A DNA stretch of 34,554 nt from Petrocella sp. FN5 (lineage in GTDB: Bacteria > Bacillota > Clostridia > Lachnospirales > Vallitaleaceae), in assembly GCF_029210395.1 (NCBI RefSeq), contig NZ_JARGDP010000031.1:1-34554 (forward strand), read 5' to 3'. Below are positions 33,838 to 34,554 of the stretch, in pieces. Each line of letters begins with the position of its first letter. Position 1 is the stretch's first letter. A program made the translations under genes and the position numbers. The notes beneath the pieces are model-generated. The model had not been told where the DNA came from, did no database searches, and saw nothing but the letters and a program-made list of their open reading frames with translations.

Positions 33838-34516
33838 ATATGCCATCCTCCATTGCTAGTTTTGATTTGCTAATGCTTATTTTCAATCGACCGGATAGGA
33901 TAATGCCCTCTTGCGACAGTTCGGATAAAATCAGTGATACGGATTCTCTTGTAGAACCAATCATGTTCGCAAGTTCTTGATGACTTAAAGGTAAATCAAT
34001 GGTTATATATTCACCTGTATCAAGACCAAAATCATTGGCCAATTTCCTAAGCCAGTAAAGTGTGCGTTGCTTAATATCATAGAGTGCGAGCTGTTCAAGC
34101 ATTTTATTTTGTTCTTCAATCTTCTGACTTAGGTGTCCAAGTATGTTCATTAAAAGCTGTGGACGTGACAGTAAATAATCTTCTAGCTGTTTAGGATCAA
34201 ACAAGCAAATCAAAGTATCTTCAAGTGTTTCGATATAGATATTTTGTGTTCCGAGAGAGAATAATGAAGTATTTCCGAAAGTGTTACCATGACCAATGAT
34301 ACCTATGGTATATTGCTTGCCTTCAGAATTTAAGTTATATAAACGCAATTTACCTTCCTTAACAAGATACAAACCTTTTGGTTGACTAAAAGGTGTTTGC
34401 ACAATTGTATTTTTGGGTATGGTGGACATGTGGGTCATGTTGTTGATTTGCCCCATATCATCTTTTGTTAAGTGATTAAACAATTTTATTTGGGATAAGT
34501 ACCATAATTTTTCCAT
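33827..34516 (-). CDS. Crp/Fnr-family transcriptional regulator
   Basis: A 229-residue regulator, complete. The cyclic-nucleotide-binding-type beta barrel spans about 20-110 (KGLYLVKEGKLRLYNLNSEGKQYTIGIIGHGNTFGN), followed by the long dimer helix and a C-terminal winged helix: LSHQELANMIGSTRESVSLILSELSQEGII (about 173-202), with the typical recognition-helix RESVS. It lacks the N-terminal cysteine cluster of FNR, so it is not an oxygen-sensing Fe-S protein of that type. RBS AAGGAG precedes ATG. It overlaps a flavoprotein remnant downstream, its probable former target operon. A degraded paralogue in the same orientation is at 1-216. Confidence 0.92.
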   Translation of the reverse strand: MEKLWYLSQIKLFNHLTKDDMGQINNMTHMSTIPKNTIVQTPFSQPKGLYLVKEGKLRLYNLNSEGKQYTIGIIGHGNTFGNTSLFSLGTQNIYIETLEDTLICLFDPKQLEDYLLSRPQLLMNILGHLSQKIEEQNKMLEQLALYDIKQRTLYWLRKLANDFGLDTGEYITIDLPLSHQELANMIGSTRESVSLILSELSQEGIILSGRLKISISKSKLAMEDGIYEI

Positions 34517-34554
34517 TGAACGCTCCTTAGTATCATTTTTATATACTTGAATTA

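Overview
The window is AT-rich, densely coded and Gram-positive in style, with strong AGGAGG-type ribosome binding sites, a lipoprotein substrate-binding protein, an SLH-domain surface protein, a YpuA/DUF1002 secreted protein, a chemoreceptor and an HD-GYP protein. It best fits a motile, free-living Bacillota, probably an anaerobic Clostridia-type bacterium. No rRNA, tRNA or CRISPR array was seen, so the species cannot be named.

Layout. (1) 1-5098: a decayed Crp-family gene, the tail of a TVP38-type membrane protein, a 119-bp palindromic MITE-like element, then an ABC importer of the YnjB/YnjC/YnjD type (lipoprotein, two permeases, ATPase) with the wreck of an FAD oxidoreductase embedded in it. 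TVP38-type genes next to YnjBCD recall the E. coli ydjXYZ-ynjABCD neighbourhood. (2) 5288-8352: a DUF234-type ATPase and a DUF4143-type ATPase, each behind a palindrome that overlaps its promoter. (3) 8663-20022: a defence-like block with a SNF2-family helicase (DUF3670 type) translationally coupled to a SWIM zinc-finger protein, a class II Fic protein with a near-consensus promoter and repeated operator-like sequences, and a complete Wadjet operon jetABCD (probably type II). Wadjet is an SMC-based system that cuts circular plasmids. (4) 20087-25694: a TetR regulator divergent from a 1574-residue SLH surface protein made of two GLUG blocks and five InlB/Flg_new-type repeats, ending in a strong terminator. 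(5) 25851-27998: a Phd/YefM-RelE/ParE toxin-antitoxin pair and a second DUF4143 ATPase, again behind a perfect palindrome at the promoter. (6) 28040-34516: a chemoreceptor, a DUF1002 secreted protein, a PAS-PAS-PAS-HD-GYP protein, the remnant of a flavoprotein disulfide reductase, and an intact Crp/Fnr-family regulator whose degraded paralogue lies at the left edge in the same orientation.

How it fits together. The core is an accessory island: Wadjet against plasmids, SNF2/SWIM and Fic genes beside it, a toxin-antitoxin pair, and three AAA+ ATPases with winged-helix and nuclease-like C-terminal regions. It is surrounded by signs of turnover: five or more gene remnants, a family of GGTTAA-ended palindromic repeats, and degenerate repeats sharing TGTCTCAAAAA. 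The best candidates for undescribed biology are the SNF2-SWIM-Fic-Wadjet arrangement, in which the SNF2 and jetA genes are preceded by the same 15-bp sequence, and the recurring design of AAA+ ATPase genes placed behind promoter-overlapping palindromes.
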